Notes under the pieces: model-generated
What the model saw: only the letters and a program-made list of their open reading frames with translations
What the model was told of the DNA's origin: nothing
Database searches by the model: none
Source of the DNA: Anaspis maculata
Taxonomy: Eukaryota; Arthropoda; Insecta; Coleoptera; Scraptiidae
DNA: 64,000 bases
Direction: 5' to 3'
Assembly (NCBI GenBank): GCA_949128115.1
Contig: OX421965.1
Location: forward strand, 35,955,681-36,019,680
Position numbers and translations under genes: made by a program
Part shown: piece by piece, positions 1-10,035 of the stretch
Numbering within the stretch: the first letter of the stretch is position 1
Layout: each line of letters begins with the position of its first letter

Positions 1-1613
1 AACCCATCAACCATTTATGGTTGTAGATGCCGATCAAAATCGAACTCTTGCAAAAGTTTTCTAGTCAATTTCATAAAAAATTTATGTACAACGTAGACTC
101 CACTACGAGTACTATGCGCTGTAATTAAAGTTGAGAAAAAACGTGTAGCTTATAAAGTGTATCGGAGCACATTTTGCAGGAATGCGCCGCGGAAAACTTT
201 TTTAAAAGTTTCAAGTTGCAGAGCGCAACTACTGCAAGTGCGATCGTTGCAGACAATGGATTGAAACTTTTTCCTCAGCGTCTATACGATTTCCAGCGAC
301 AAATTCCTGCAAATTTTGCAAAAACCATGGCAAAAATAAATTACCCATGCGCAGAACACACCTTAAAGTAATTAAATATCCTTTGTTAGGTCACACATCC
401 CGCAAACTTTTCGACGACGATTCCTGGGGCCGAATAAGAAAATCACAACCTGCTGATCATGAGGAACAGCGGCGGCGGCAACTCACGAGGCACTTTACAC
501 CGACATTATTCTTGGAATTTTTTTCGTCTTTCGCGTTTCGAGCCGGGAAAAGGAACAATGGTAGTTGGTTGTGGTGCTGGTGGTGGTAGTGGCGGCGGCG
601 GCGGCGGCGGAGTTGGACATGCATAGGTTAAATCTTCGTGCGGCACACGGTATGCTGCTGCTGCTGCTGCTGAGCACTAGAGCGGTGGCGCGCGGCTGCG
701 ACTGGCATATTATCTTATTGGGGGTAGAATTCTGGCGAATGCGCCTGCCCTCCGCCGGAGTATGCCGTGGTGTGCGCCATACATACACACCCTCCGCCCT
801 GTCATATTGATCCGCAAACCATCCCCGGTTTTGGCGCGGGACGCTCAAACATGCCCAACGTCGGACGGACGGGCACGGGCGAATTTGAGCGATTGCCGAA
901 TCGGTCGGCGGGTCTGGAGGCGGCGGCGGCGGCGGTAGTGCGCTGGCCTAAGGATAACGCAAATATTTTGCCGATTTTTCGCGAGGAAATGCTCAAGAGG
1001 AGGGAACCACCCTTTGACCGCTCGCATCCGTTCGCATCGGGCACATTATTTAAAATAAACCGAAACGAATTTTCCGTATCGGTAATTTCCTCTCTCGGAA
1101 AGTTATTCAGAGTTCGTCAAAGTGAAAACGAAAGTGACTTTGGAAACATCCAATACCTACCTACAGCAATGCAGCTGGAAATCAAAGATTTTTTTTCTTA
1201 GATAACAGAACATGCTATTTATCATGAAGCAGGACTAAAGTCAGTCAACATTATGGAGATAGTGATGATGCATATTTTTTCTCAACTATTGCAAATGAAC
1301 AGGTGATCAATTGAACTGGTCCACCCAAAATTTTCACGCTACCTCTAGATCCTCAATTTCCGTAACAAGGCCTTCAACGACTATTTTGCCAACCTTTCAC
1401 CCTCAGAAACTGGCGGCGAGTACTCAATATGGAGGGCCACAAAACGTTTGAAGAAACCCACGCAATTTTTACGACTATTTTTTGACACCACGTATGTATA
1501 TAGCAAGTGAAGCCACCGTGGCACCAGCCCTGCACCAAAATGTAAGGCGCATGGTCGAAATGGTTTTCCGAGACAATTCATTCCAAATAACGGGAGAGAA
1601 ACCTAAAACACCC
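1..1613. other. Gene-poor left flank with GC-rich triplet-repeat segment
   Basis: I recognise no gene here. Roughly 565 to 1060 is clearly more GC- and CpG-rich than its surroundings. It carries short runs of GGC triplets near 583-612 and 917-934 and a CTG run near 653-671. Open frames across these runs are mostly alanine, leucine or serine strings and look like by-products of the triplets. A CpG-rich promoter or 5' exon of an unseen gene is possible, but no TATA element, splice pair or conserved protein supports it. Confidence 0.4.
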
Positions 1614-1744
1614 TATAGTATCCCTGGTATTGCCGCTTGGGAATACTATGTTATAGTTTATATAATATTATGTAATCAATTTCTGTTTTTTGATTTCTTT
1701 ATTTTTATATGTCAAAATTACAACAATATAAATTAATTATAACA

Positions 1745-1829
1745 ATAACCATAACATACTATAAATTGGAATCCTGCTGGGTGCACACTACAATACGGGG
1801 TACACAGCATGTACTGCATGCACACCACA
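1745..1829 (-). repeat. Start of the 3' LTR of the Gypsy element
   Basis: Read on the minus strand, a purine tract at about 1832-1850 is followed by a sequence beginning TGTGGTGTGCATGC. About 85 bp of it recurs at 4625-4705 with only a few differences. A purine tract followed directly by a TG-starting repeat is the normal 3' LTR boundary of an LTR retrotransposon. A plausible poly(A) signal, AATAAA on the minus strand, lies near 1698-1704. The outer LTR end is unclear. CACCC occurs at 1609-1613 and at 4706-4710 and could be the target duplication, but such a short match could be chance. Confidence 0.6.
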
Positions 1830-1879
1830 ATACTCCCCCCTCCTCCAAAGAAATAATTGATTGCAAATGTAACTTTTTT

Positions 1880-2913
1880 AGAATCTTTGGTTGAATTATT
1901 ATCCTCCACAGGCATATGAGCCGGTTTGATCCTTTCGACGTTTATACAGACTTCTTTACCATCCTTCGAAATTTGAAATACGTTATTGTTGCGTTTAGTG
2001 ACTTCATAAGGACCTTCGTAGGAAGGATCCAATCCAGGTTTCAATTTGTCATTTCGGATGAAGATGTATTTACATGTTTTGAGATCCGGATTAAAGAAAA
2101 ATTTTTGATTTGAAAATATACGTTTTGTAGGTTTTATGTTCTCGAAAAGTTGACGCAAATGAATGATGGTGGAATTTAAGTTCGGTGAGGTTTGAGATTC
2201 AATGAAAAACTCTCCGGGAATGCTAAGGGGTTGACCGAAAACCAACTCGGCTGGAGAACACTCAAAATCTTCCTTGATCATTGCCCGAAATCCCAGCAAA
2301 ATAATTGGAAGTTCATCTTTCCAGTGTTGCGTGTTGGCACAAGCTATTATGGCTGACTTTAGTGTCCGGTGGAACCGTTCGACCATTCCATTGTTTTGGG
2401 GGTGGTAAGACGTCGTGTGAATTTTGTGTGAACCTAAAAATGAAGTAAATTCCTTAAAGAGGTGTGCTTCAAATTGTCTGCCTTGATCGGTTGTTATCGT
2501 GTACGGAACACCAAATCGACTGACGTAGTGAGTGAAAAGCGTGTTAGCTACTGTTTTTGCAGAAATATTTTTGAGAGGATATGCCTCCGGTCATCGAGTA
2601 AAACGATCTATTACTGTGAGAATATAGCTACAACCACCAGACGGAGGTAAGGGGCCGACAAGATCTAAATGTATATGCTCGAATCTGCCTTTGGACTCCT
2701 AATTAATTTCCTTGAATAACGAATTCCAGAATGGGTGATAGAATGTATCTTTTCAAATAACTTTTTACGTAGTGAAGCTGGAACATAGGGTCGACAAGAA
2801 GGAATGGAAACACCACACCATATTTTGTCATGAGAAAATGGAACTACGACTTCTTTAAGTAGAAACTTAGAATGATTCTTTTGTTTGTTCGAGGTCATTG
2901 ACTTGAGTTCCAC
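1880..2913 (-). pseudogene. pol: Gypsy integrase, broken
   Basis: Integrase part of the Gypsy pol, which would join element cDNA to the host genome. The N-terminal zinc-binding region is visible at about 2700-2830 (motif HSITHSGIR, preceded by PYVPASLRKKLFEKI). The catalytic core follows at about 2390-2690, with TVIDRFTR and TITTDQG carrying the two aspartates, then NNGMVERFHRT with the glutamate region near 2370-2400. The C-terminal GPY/F-type domain is at about 1930-2080 (SYEGPYEV, then INVERIKPAHM). An in-frame stop follows RFTR, and the N-terminal and core parts lie in different frames, so no functional integrase can be made from this copy. Confidence 0.85.
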
Positions 2914-3060
2914 ATCTTTGTCTTGTTCAGTCTTGGGAATTTTGATGTCTAACTGTGAAGGAAAATCAATGTCCGAGATTTCATCGTTGTGTTAAATACG
3001 GGATAAGGTGTCAACAACTAAGTTAAGGTCTCCACTAATGTGATGAATGTCGATATTGAA

Positions 3061-3402
3061 CTATGAAATTAATTCTAACTGCCGATTTTGTCGAGGGCTC
3101 TTCTCCGATCTGGTTTTCAAAACAGTTGTCAAAGGTTTGTGGTCTGAGAATATTTTGAACTCTCTAGTTTCTGAGAAAAATCGAAAGTGTTTGATAGAAG
3201 CAAAAATTGCTAAGAGTTCTCGATCAAAAGTAGAATAGGATTGTTCTGTTTTGCTTAGTTTACGTGAAAAATGAGCTGAAGGTTCCCAATGATTGTCGTT
3301 TCTTCGTTCTGATACCGTTCCGATAGCATGGTTAGAAGCATCGACAGTGAGTCTAATCTCTAGGTTAGGATTCGGATTGACAAGCAGGGTTGCGTTAACC
3401 AA
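3061..3402 (-). pseudogene. pol: Gypsy RNase H domain fragment
   Basis: A 113-residue open stretch matches the RNase H domain that follows reverse transcriptase in Ty3/Gypsy pol and removes RNA from the RNA:DNA hybrid. Visible landmarks are LTVDASNHAIG (first aspartate), FDRELLAIFASIKHFR (glutamate helix) and FKIFSDHKPLT (second aspartate). The fragment is out of frame with the reverse transcriptase upstream at 3445 and is separated by stops from the integrase downstream. Its position between those domains supports the call. Confidence 0.85.
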
Positions 3403-3444
3403 TTAATTTTTAATTTTGTTCAAACTGATTTCGCACTCATGAGA

Positions 3445-4635
3445 CTAACTTGAAAAATGTTTGTTTTTTGCATTTTGTGAGTCCGTAATTAACTGATATA
3501 ATGGACAAAGGAATTCTGCAATTTTGGGAATGAATCTGTGATAATAATTCACCATGCCAACAAATTTTTGCAATTGTTTGAGAGATAGTGGTTTGGGAAA
3601 TTGTTTAATAATTTCAACTCTATCTTCTGAAGGGAAAATACCTTCTGGGGAAATTTTGTGGCTAAGAAAGTTGATGTTCCTTGTGCCAAAAATACATTTA
3701 GTAGGTTTAATGTTTAGTTCGTATGACTGTGAACGTTGAAAAACGATTTCTGGATCTTCTTCTAAGTGTTCATTTTCAGATTTGTTAAATATAAGAATGT
3801 CATCGAGGTAGCAGAATGAAAAATTGAGACCGTTGAGAACTTCGTTCATAAATCTTTGGAATGTTTTCCTGCGTTTCTCAAACCAAAACGTAATCGCAAA
3901 AAGTCAAAAAGTCCAAATGGTGTGGTAATGGCAGTTTTGTGAATGTCTTCGTCTGCAACAGGTATTTGATGATAAGCTCTGACAAGGTCTATTTTAGAAA
4001 AAAAAATGCAACCATGTAAATACATGTTGAAATTTTGAATGTGTGGCAATGGATATCTGTCTGGTATTGTAACTAAATTCAGTTGTCTGTAGTCTCCACA
4101 AGGTCTCCAGTCATTACGTTCTTTTTTTTTAACCATGTGTAATGGTGAAGATACAAATGAGGACGATGGTCTGCACAATACCTAGACGAACCATGTGTTC
4201 AAACTCACTTTGAGCTATTTTATGTTTGAGAGGATCAAGTTTTCTGTATCTAGCGAATGGTAAAGCACCAGTGGTAAAAATTCTATGTTTAACTGAGTGC
4301 TTAACAGGTAAAGTAAAGTCTGGCTCTGCATATAAGAAAGGGAATTTCTGTAGTAACTTTGTATATTGATCATCTACTGAGAAAATTTTAGGCGTGGGAG
4401 TGTTAGTGTTTAAAATAACACAATTTACTTCCAACTTGGTTTCAGTATCAACTGAACGTTTCTTTTTAAGATCAACTGTTAATCCAAAATGTGTTAGGAA
4501 ATCACCACCAATAAAAGAACGGTTGATATTGGTAATAGTAAAAATAAATGGAAATTCACGTCCAAGTCCTAAATTGACTTTCAAATATCTCTTACCAAAG
4601 GTGGAAATTGAAGAACCATATAAATATAACCAATA
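3445..4635 (-). pseudogene. pol: Gypsy protease end and reverse transcriptase, broken
   Basis: The minus strand first shows the last part of a retroviral-type aspartic protease (FIGGDFLTHFGLTVDL near 4480-4540). A reverse transcriptase follows: [10 protein letters not shown] near 4180-4215, [12 protein letters not shown] near 4080-4115, [13 protein letters not shown] near 3955-3995, and the catalytic YLDD at 3799-3810. There are frame changes near 4150 and again near 3850, just before the YLDD segment. The protease lacks its N-terminal half because the LTR-start repeat at 4625-4705 is fused in its place. Reverse transcriptase would copy the element RNA; this copy is inactive. Confidence 0.88.
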
Positions 4636-4705
4636 TAAAATTGAAATCCTGCTGGGTGCACACTGCAATACGGGGGTACACAGCATGTACTGCATGCACA
4701 CCACA
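4625..4705 (-). repeat. Start of the 5' LTR, fused into pol
   Basis: This is the second copy of the LTR-start repeat, in the same orientation as the copy at 1745-1829 and about 94 percent identical by eye over the best 70 bp. On the minus strand it begins TGTGGTGTGCATGC and after about 80 bp runs straight into protease coding sequence. It marks the 5' end of the element and the junction of the internal deletion. Confidence 0.6.
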
Positions 4706-4710
4706 CACCC

Positions 4711-5506
4711 ATTTTTTCTCATCAGGATATTTTTATGATATTTCAGAAATGACTGAGCTTGAATCCAAATGGTTTTTTATTCCACTTCAAAAATGATGAG
4801 GACCTGTTTCACACCCTAATTCATCCGTTCAGTTGTTATTTTGACCACAGTGAGCCAATGTGTTGAACCTAAAACTCCTCAAAATGGGTCCAACAGCTCC
4901 TTATATGGTCAATTAAAAAGAAGTTATCGAATAAGAATGTTCCTTTTCACATTCAGATTATTGTGTATGACCTTAGGGTGACCCTGAGGACGTCGCAGGG
5001 AGAATGCTACGATTAGAAGTGCCGCGATAAACATGACGACGATTTTTTGCTTTGTCTCTGTGGGCAAAATTCGACAGAAGGATTTTGTTGACGTAAAAAT
5101 TGCTGCCAGTCAATATTTTGTCATTTTATTTGTCTAAAAATCGAGTCTAAAATGGTCTACAATTTCCTCTTATTCTCTCCATTTTCCATTATTTTCCAAA
5201 TCGTCTCGTTTTATCAAGAAGATATTGATCCAAGTACATCCTTCTTGCGCTAACCGACACCTTGACTATATATTTTCATTTTTTTTATTTTCGTTTTTCT
5301 TGATGTTTCTTCCGTGCTATGCGAGGTGCTATGCTTCTTCCTTGCGGTGTTATCTTAACGATTTTATTCATGTTTTTCTGCGATTTTTTTTCTTAGATTC
5401 GCACTCAACCGATTCGTTGTACTAACCTCACCTACTCACCTCGTTATTATCACAGAATGTAAGTTGTTATTGAATATGGATTAGACAGTCTCTTTTTAGT
5501 CTCATT
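4711..5506. other. No recognisable feature
   Basis: AT-rich sequence with T-rich runs near 5270-5400. I see no conserved protein, repeat pair or RNA. If the zinc-finger exon starts at 5524 as proposed, this stretch is intron or intergenic DNA. Confidence 0.5.
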
Positions 5507-5523
5507 TTGGTGCTATATTTCAG

Positions 5524-6772
5524 GTTGAAACTACCAGAAATTGTCGTCAACGTGTACAAATGTTCGCAATGTTCATTACAGACTGAATCCATTTTTCAAC
5601 TCGATCACCACGTCCAGAGATCTCACAAAAATGTTTATGCGGCCGAACTATACCATGCAATCGGCGAACCGGAACAGTTCTCTTGCACCTGCTGCGACTA
5701 CAAAAGCTACTATAAATTTGAATTGTACGAACATTGCAAACGGGTACATAATCTGGGAACCGGAAGCCATGAAAATGGGACGTTTTGTGAAGAAATAGAA
5801 AGATATCCGTGCGACTACTGCAGATACGAATCAGATTCAAGTTTATCTCTTGTGAAACATCACGATTTGTGCGCAAAGGTGCCGACGGGGGAGCCACAAG
5901 AAACCGCAAAAGAGGGCGAAGGCATGCAGTCGCCAGATTTGGATGGGGCTGTTGCGAGAAGCAGTGAAGAAATCAACTGGTTCCAGTGCAACCAATGTTT
6001 GTACAGATCTAAACAACAGTCACATTTAACAAGACACATGTTGCAACATGTTTCGGATGAAGAAATCAGCTGGTTCCAGTGCAACCATTGTTCGTACCAA
6101 ACAAAATATAAATCATCCTTGAAAAGGCACCTAATGATGCAACATGCTGCGAATGAAGAAATCAAGTGGTTCCAGTGCAACCATTGTTTGTACCGGAGTG
6201 AACAAAAGACTTATTTGAAAGACCACATGTTGCAACATGCTGCCGATGAAGAAATCAGCTGGTTCCAGTGCAACCATTGTTCATACCGAGCTAAACGAAA
6301 GTCACATTTGACAAGGCACATGTTGCAACATGCTGCGGATGAAGAAATCAGCTGGTTCCAGTGCAACCATTGTTCATACCGAGCTAAACAAAAGTCACAT
6401 TTGACAAGGCACATGTTGCAACATGCTGCGGATGAAGAAATCAGCTGGTTCCAGTGCAACCATTGTTCATACCGAGCTAAACAAAAGTCAAATGTGACAA
6501 GACACATGTTGCAACATGCTGCGGATGAAGAAATCATCTGGTTACAGTGCAACCATTGTTCGTACCGAGCAAAACATAAATCACTCTTGAAAAGGCACCT
6601 GATGATGCAACATGATGCGAATGAAGAAATCAACTGGTTTCAGTGCAACCATTGTTCGCACAGAACTAAAGAAAAGTCAAATTTGACAAAGCACATGTTG
6701 AAGCATGCTGCGGATGATGAAATCAACTGGGCAACAACTGCTCCTTCCGAACCAAATACAAAAAAAGTCTGA
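5524..6772 (+). CDS. C2H2 zinc-finger protein, internal or last exon
   Basis: A 3' splice site (pyrimidine-rich TATATTTCAG, AG at 5522-5523) opens an exon that stays open to a TGA at 6770-6772, about 415 codons. No ATG lies near the exon start, so the N-terminus should come from an upstream exon I could not find. Three diverged fingers come first (YKCSQC, FSCTCC, and YPCDYC with a C2HC ending). An acidic linker of about 35 residues follows, then eight regular C2H2 fingers of the type FQCNHCSYRAKQKSHLTRH-M-LQH. These are joined by the unusual linker AADEEISW instead of TGEKP. C2H2 arrays usually bind DNA in the nucleus; the target here is unknown. The last finger of the frame collapses because of a 7-nt loss (see 6738-6860). 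Confidence 0.75.
5967..6740 (+). repeat. Tandem 93-bp units coding for zinc fingers
   Basis: The finger array is a DNA-level tandem repeat: the same GAAGAAATCAGC start recurs exactly 93 bp apart at 6248, 6341 and 6434. Most units are 93 bp. Two are 96 bp because of an extra codon (LMMQH instead of MLQH) in the fingers ending near 6140 and 6615. The three central units (about 6248-6526) are nearly identical, which points to recent unequal crossing-over or gene conversion. Confidence 0.85.
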
Positions 6773-6860
6773 AGATACACCTTTTGTTGAAACACGCTGC
6801 AGACTGAGAAATTTAATGGTTCCAGCGCAACTATTGCTCATACCGAGTTAAGGAAACGAA
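6738..6860 (+). pseudogene. Frameshifted remnants of two further fingers
   Basis: After AACTGG at about 6734-6739 the 7 bases TTCCAGT found in the other units are missing, so the main frame runs to a stop at 6772. In the shifted frame the sequence still reads as finger (CNNCSFRTKYK, then HLLLKHAAD), then a stop, then another worn finger (WFQRNYCSYRVKE) to about 6860. The array was therefore once about two fingers longer. The loss shortens the protein and need not destroy the upstream fingers. Confidence 0.75.
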
Positions 6861-6901
6861 GTCTTTGAGAGGGGGAACGCTACTGGTTGAATAATGAATT
6901 G

Positions 6902-6907
6902 AATAAA
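6902..6907 (+). promoter_or_regulatory. Candidate poly(A) signal
   Basis: A canonical AATAAA lies 130 bases after the zinc-finger stop codon, in AT-rich sequence. It fits a 3' UTR end for that transcript, but the hexamer is common in such DNA. Confidence 0.4.
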
Positions 6908-7299
6908 TCGATTGAAAACTTGAAGTGCATTTTTTATACCAATTTATAGATACAAATTTTCAGTCTGCATGGAAATAAACGTAACAAAAATATTCTGGTT
7001 GAAAACTGGAACAAAAAGGGAATAAAAAGAAATTTAGGAAAATACAGTGACATGATTCAGTTCAGATTATAGTGTTTTGAGATTATCACTGAAAGTAGCA
7101 AAGCGGCAACACGCCAACTATGCTATCGTTTCCCACAGTGGAATGGAAATATCTTCAAAGTTAGTATAGGTAATGAAAATATGATTTCTTTTCCCGCAAA
7201 TAGTTGATGGTGGGATCTTTTATGTTTTTCACTAGATATACTGTATGGTCTTGGTTGCAAATTCAACCAGTACGAAGCAGTCTTCTTTAAGCTCTTTCT

Positions 7300-7504
7300 G
7301 CCGAAAGCGGTGGAAATGGGACGTTTTGTGAAGTACCTAGAAACATATCCGTGTGACAGCAGCAGATTCGAATCGGATTCGAGTCTATCATCTTTTGTAG
7401 AACATCACGATTTGTGTGGAAAGGTGCCGACAGACGGGGAGGCCACAAGAAACCGCAGAAGAAGAGGGCGAAGGCATGGAGTCGCCATATTTGAATTGAT
7501 TTGA
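7300..7504 (+). pseudogene. Duplicated fragment of the zinc-finger exon
   Basis: This stretch copies the part of the zinc-finger exon around its third finger and linker (5770-5940). Shared landmarks are GGGACGTTTTGTGAAG, the YPCD and FESDSSLSS residues, HHDLCGKVPT, and a linker beginning GEATRN in a shifted frame. The second finger cysteine is replaced (YPCDSSRF), the linker frame is lost, and a stop follows at about 7502. No finger array follows. It is a decayed paralogue fragment, or an exon of a neighbouring dead copy, in the same orientation as the main gene. Confidence 0.75.
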
Positions 7505-9444
7505 GAGAAATTAGATCACGCTCTTAAATTTCTGAGGTATAGGTACATTATTTGTGGAATCATTGCGGTGGCCCTTATACATACATATACGAGCCCCGTC
7601 CCACATCAGCTGCCCCAGATAAGGAAACTCCACTTTTCTTATCCAAATAAATACAAGGTGTCCCGAAGTGCGAAAACTTGTCAATCGATTAAAAATAAAA
7701 AAATAAGTAGGCTGATACAAAAAAAAAAGTATTTCGGAAAAGTGTAATATTGTAGATACAACCCTTCGAATTTGGGTCAGAAAATCGATTTATTATCATA
7801 ACTTTGTAACCGCTTGATCGATTTTGCTCAATTCAAGAAGAGACATTTCTGACATAACTTGATATGCCCAGAAACGGAGTTAGCTAGGAAAAATCATCTG
7901 GGGGGGGGCTCCATTTCATCACCTAACTTTCTACTGCGCTGGCTCTGGAGATGCAATCTTAGAACATGTTTAAAGGTATACTGACAACAGTGAACATAGA
8001 GAAAGAACAATATTTCAAGATATTTTCACATTCCCATAATTGGTTTTCTAGAAAATGCATTTTTAGGCGACCAACACACAAAAGCTTTCTTTACGTCCTT
8101 TTTGACGTCCCAAATATTTCTTTTTTTTTGTACGCTTATGTCAATATTCCCTTTTTCGGCCGCTAAACCTCATTTGTTTTACTTTGTTGGGACGTTAATG
8201 TCATTCTGTTTTTTTCACGTTACATTATTTTAGACCGATTTAGCTGTTGAATATTAACATCACGAAGTAGTCGGCGGTATACCTGATTAATAAAGAGCAA
8301 TGATTCATTCAATGATGACCCAAAATCAGATGTAATGATTACATAAATTTAAAAATGCAGTTATTTTCTCCGCAAGGTTGGTGCCACTGCGGTGATTTCC
8401 GAGGTGATTCAGTTGCAAGATTGCTACGCTACTACATCATTGGTCAATTTAAGGCTACAATGTCAATGTGAATGCTGTCAAAGTCAAAGGCAATTTCATT
8501 ATTTTGTTTTGTTGGTTATGGGTTATGCTTATGTCGTGAAAATTGGCCCAACTAGGTCCGAAACTTACGTGTCTGTTGAATCTCGATGGATACCGCAGCC
8601 CTCACCATGGAATAAATAGACCACTAACGTTGATGACTTGCACGATTGTGATTTTACCGAAAGGTACGTCAGAGAAACAGACCCTGTCCAGATTTTTGCC
8701 TTGTTTTACAGGCACCACCTCATTACAAAATGATCATACTACTCCAGGTAAGTACCTATACAGCTTGTGATTTCAGCGGAAGCCAATCCAAAGCTGCTGC
8801 ATTTGAGCTTCAGTCTGTGGTGCCGGCGGGGTTTGAGAAAAATCGCTTTCACTATACCTCGTTCATCATTGACTTGTCTTAACTACTGTCATGATAATAC
8901 ACCTACAAATTTTGTTTTCTAATGTCACAGGTAACTATGTTTGATAAAGAAAAGCACTCTTGCGATTGCGAGTAAGAAATCAAACAATTCAAACATCAGT
9001 ATTTTGCTCAATTTTTTGTGATAGTCGCCTAAAAAATGTCGTGTGCACCTCGGCCAAAAGGTTCTTCTTTGGCCCCACCTGTTTTGCAGCCTCGGCTACA
9101 AAATTTCAGATTCGGCCAAAAAACATTACCTTTATGGCCTTGATACACAAAGTACTATTTTACTGATGGGCCAACTGATGTGGGTCGGGTATCGTATATT
9201 TTGGGGCATATTCACTACATTTATGGCGCTCTCCGCTTATCTGCGTTCTTTGTTTTTTCCCGTCACGCGAATCTAGAACAAACAATTACTTGCGAAATTG
9301 ATTCACTCGGCGCAAATTTCCCTGAAAACACCATAACAAATTATTTATCAGTGCAATTAGGAGGAAGAGCACTCCTTCTTTGTTCGGAGAAGGCCCCCCC
9401 CCCTACGAGTTCCACGACATGAAACATTCAGTCTATTCATCCAA
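7505..9444. other. No gene; possible transposon-end remnant near 7650-7960
   Basis: I see no conserved protein. At 7652 the sequence ACAAGGTGTCCCGAAGTG resembles the ACAGGGTGTCCC ends seen on many insect Tc1/mariner-type elements. It is followed by 250 bp of the AT-rich kind usual just inside such ends, but I could not find a matching opposite end. The rest appears unremarkable apart from short homopolymers. Confidence 0.3.
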
Positions 9445-9501
9445 TTTTTTCTCGCTTGGCTTGCATAGAAGAGGGTGTTGGCTTGCATAGAAGAGGGTGG
9501 A
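9445..9501 (+). repeat. Short duplicated motif, also present at 29993-30026
   Basis: The phrase TTGGCTTGCATAGAAGAGGG occurs twice in a row here (about 9456 and 9479, period 23) and once more, slightly changed, at 30003-30022. In both places it follows a T-rich run and CTCGC. The shared context suggests pieces of the same dispersed element, whose identity I do not know. Confidence 0.55.
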
Positions 9502-9699
9502 ATCTCACCTCCTGTTACGAGCGGCGATTCTTGTGCATTCTGGAGAACACCCGGTCTTTCTAAACTATTGTCTTAGAACGCAGTGTACAAGTGCGAAGCT
9601 CTGGATATTTCCAGAATTACGCGATGGCTTGACGAATGGAATTTACATGGGAGACTTCAACGGTCGATTGGAAAACATCAGCCGAATTGGCGGAGGCGC

Positions 9700-10035
9700 C
9701 GGTTTCGCGGCACGTTAGTAATGCCCGCGAAATGTGTAGAATTTTTCGGGAGTCGCCTGGAAACCGTTTGCCAGGTCATTGTGGAATTTGATAGAGGACC
9801 TGTGGAAGATTCGAGAACACTAGTCGGAGGCATATATAAACACCATGGATCGGCCTAGGCAGTAGTATTGAATGCGAAGTGGTAGCAAGCGGATGGAAGC
9901 GAATAGTATCAGCGATATTCCCAAGAATAGATAATTGTTGGCGTGTATTTATTGTAGTACGCAGTAATAAACAGTGTGCGTTTCAAAACGATAGTCTCAA
10001 TTATAAACGAACCTGTACGCGAAATACGTAACACT
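9700..10035 (+). promoter_or_regulatory. Possible LTR-like segment with TATA box and poly(A) signal
   Basis: A TATA-like CATATATAAACACC at about 9831 is followed about 135 bases later by AATAAACAG (9966). This spacing is typical of LTR promoter/terminator units, but it also occurs by chance in AT-rich DNA. I found no second copy in the window and no target duplication. Confidence 0.2.

Larger units (their letters stand above)
1745..4705 (-). mobile_element. Truncated Ty3/Gypsy LTR retrotransposon
   Basis: The minus strand carries, in order, the end of an aspartic protease, reverse transcriptase, RNase H and integrase, ending in a polypurine tract and an LTR. This is the Ty3/Gypsy domain order. 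The upstream end is another copy of the LTR start (4625-4705), joined directly to the middle of the protease. The rest of the 5' LTR, the primer-binding site and gag are therefore missing, probably through one internal deletion. Several frame breaks and stops show the copy is dead. The protein motifs resemble the insect Gypsy lineages often annotated as K02A2.6-like; that lineage call is from memory of the family. Confidence 0.85.

Noticed and set aside
495..1201. Overlapping alanine-, leucine- and serine-rich open frames on both strands
   Set aside because: They are produced by the GGC and CTG triplet runs and by high GC content; no conserved residues were seen.
1609..4710. CACCC as the target duplication of the Gypsy element
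   Set aside because: Five bases can match by chance, and the implied LTR end would not be CA; kept only as a possibility.
5507..5523. Translation start at 5507 for the zinc-finger protein
   Set aside because: The codon there is TTG, and a good splice acceptor lies at 5522-5523, so an upstream exon is more likely.
6211..6633. Minus-strand 140-codon frame of repeated CCNMCLVKCDFCL-type units
   Set aside because: It is the antisense shadow of the 93-bp zinc-finger repeats.
9690..9720. Third hammerhead-like motif at GCCGGTTTCGCGGC
   Set aside because: GAAAC is present on the minus strand but no CUGANGA lies at the right distance.
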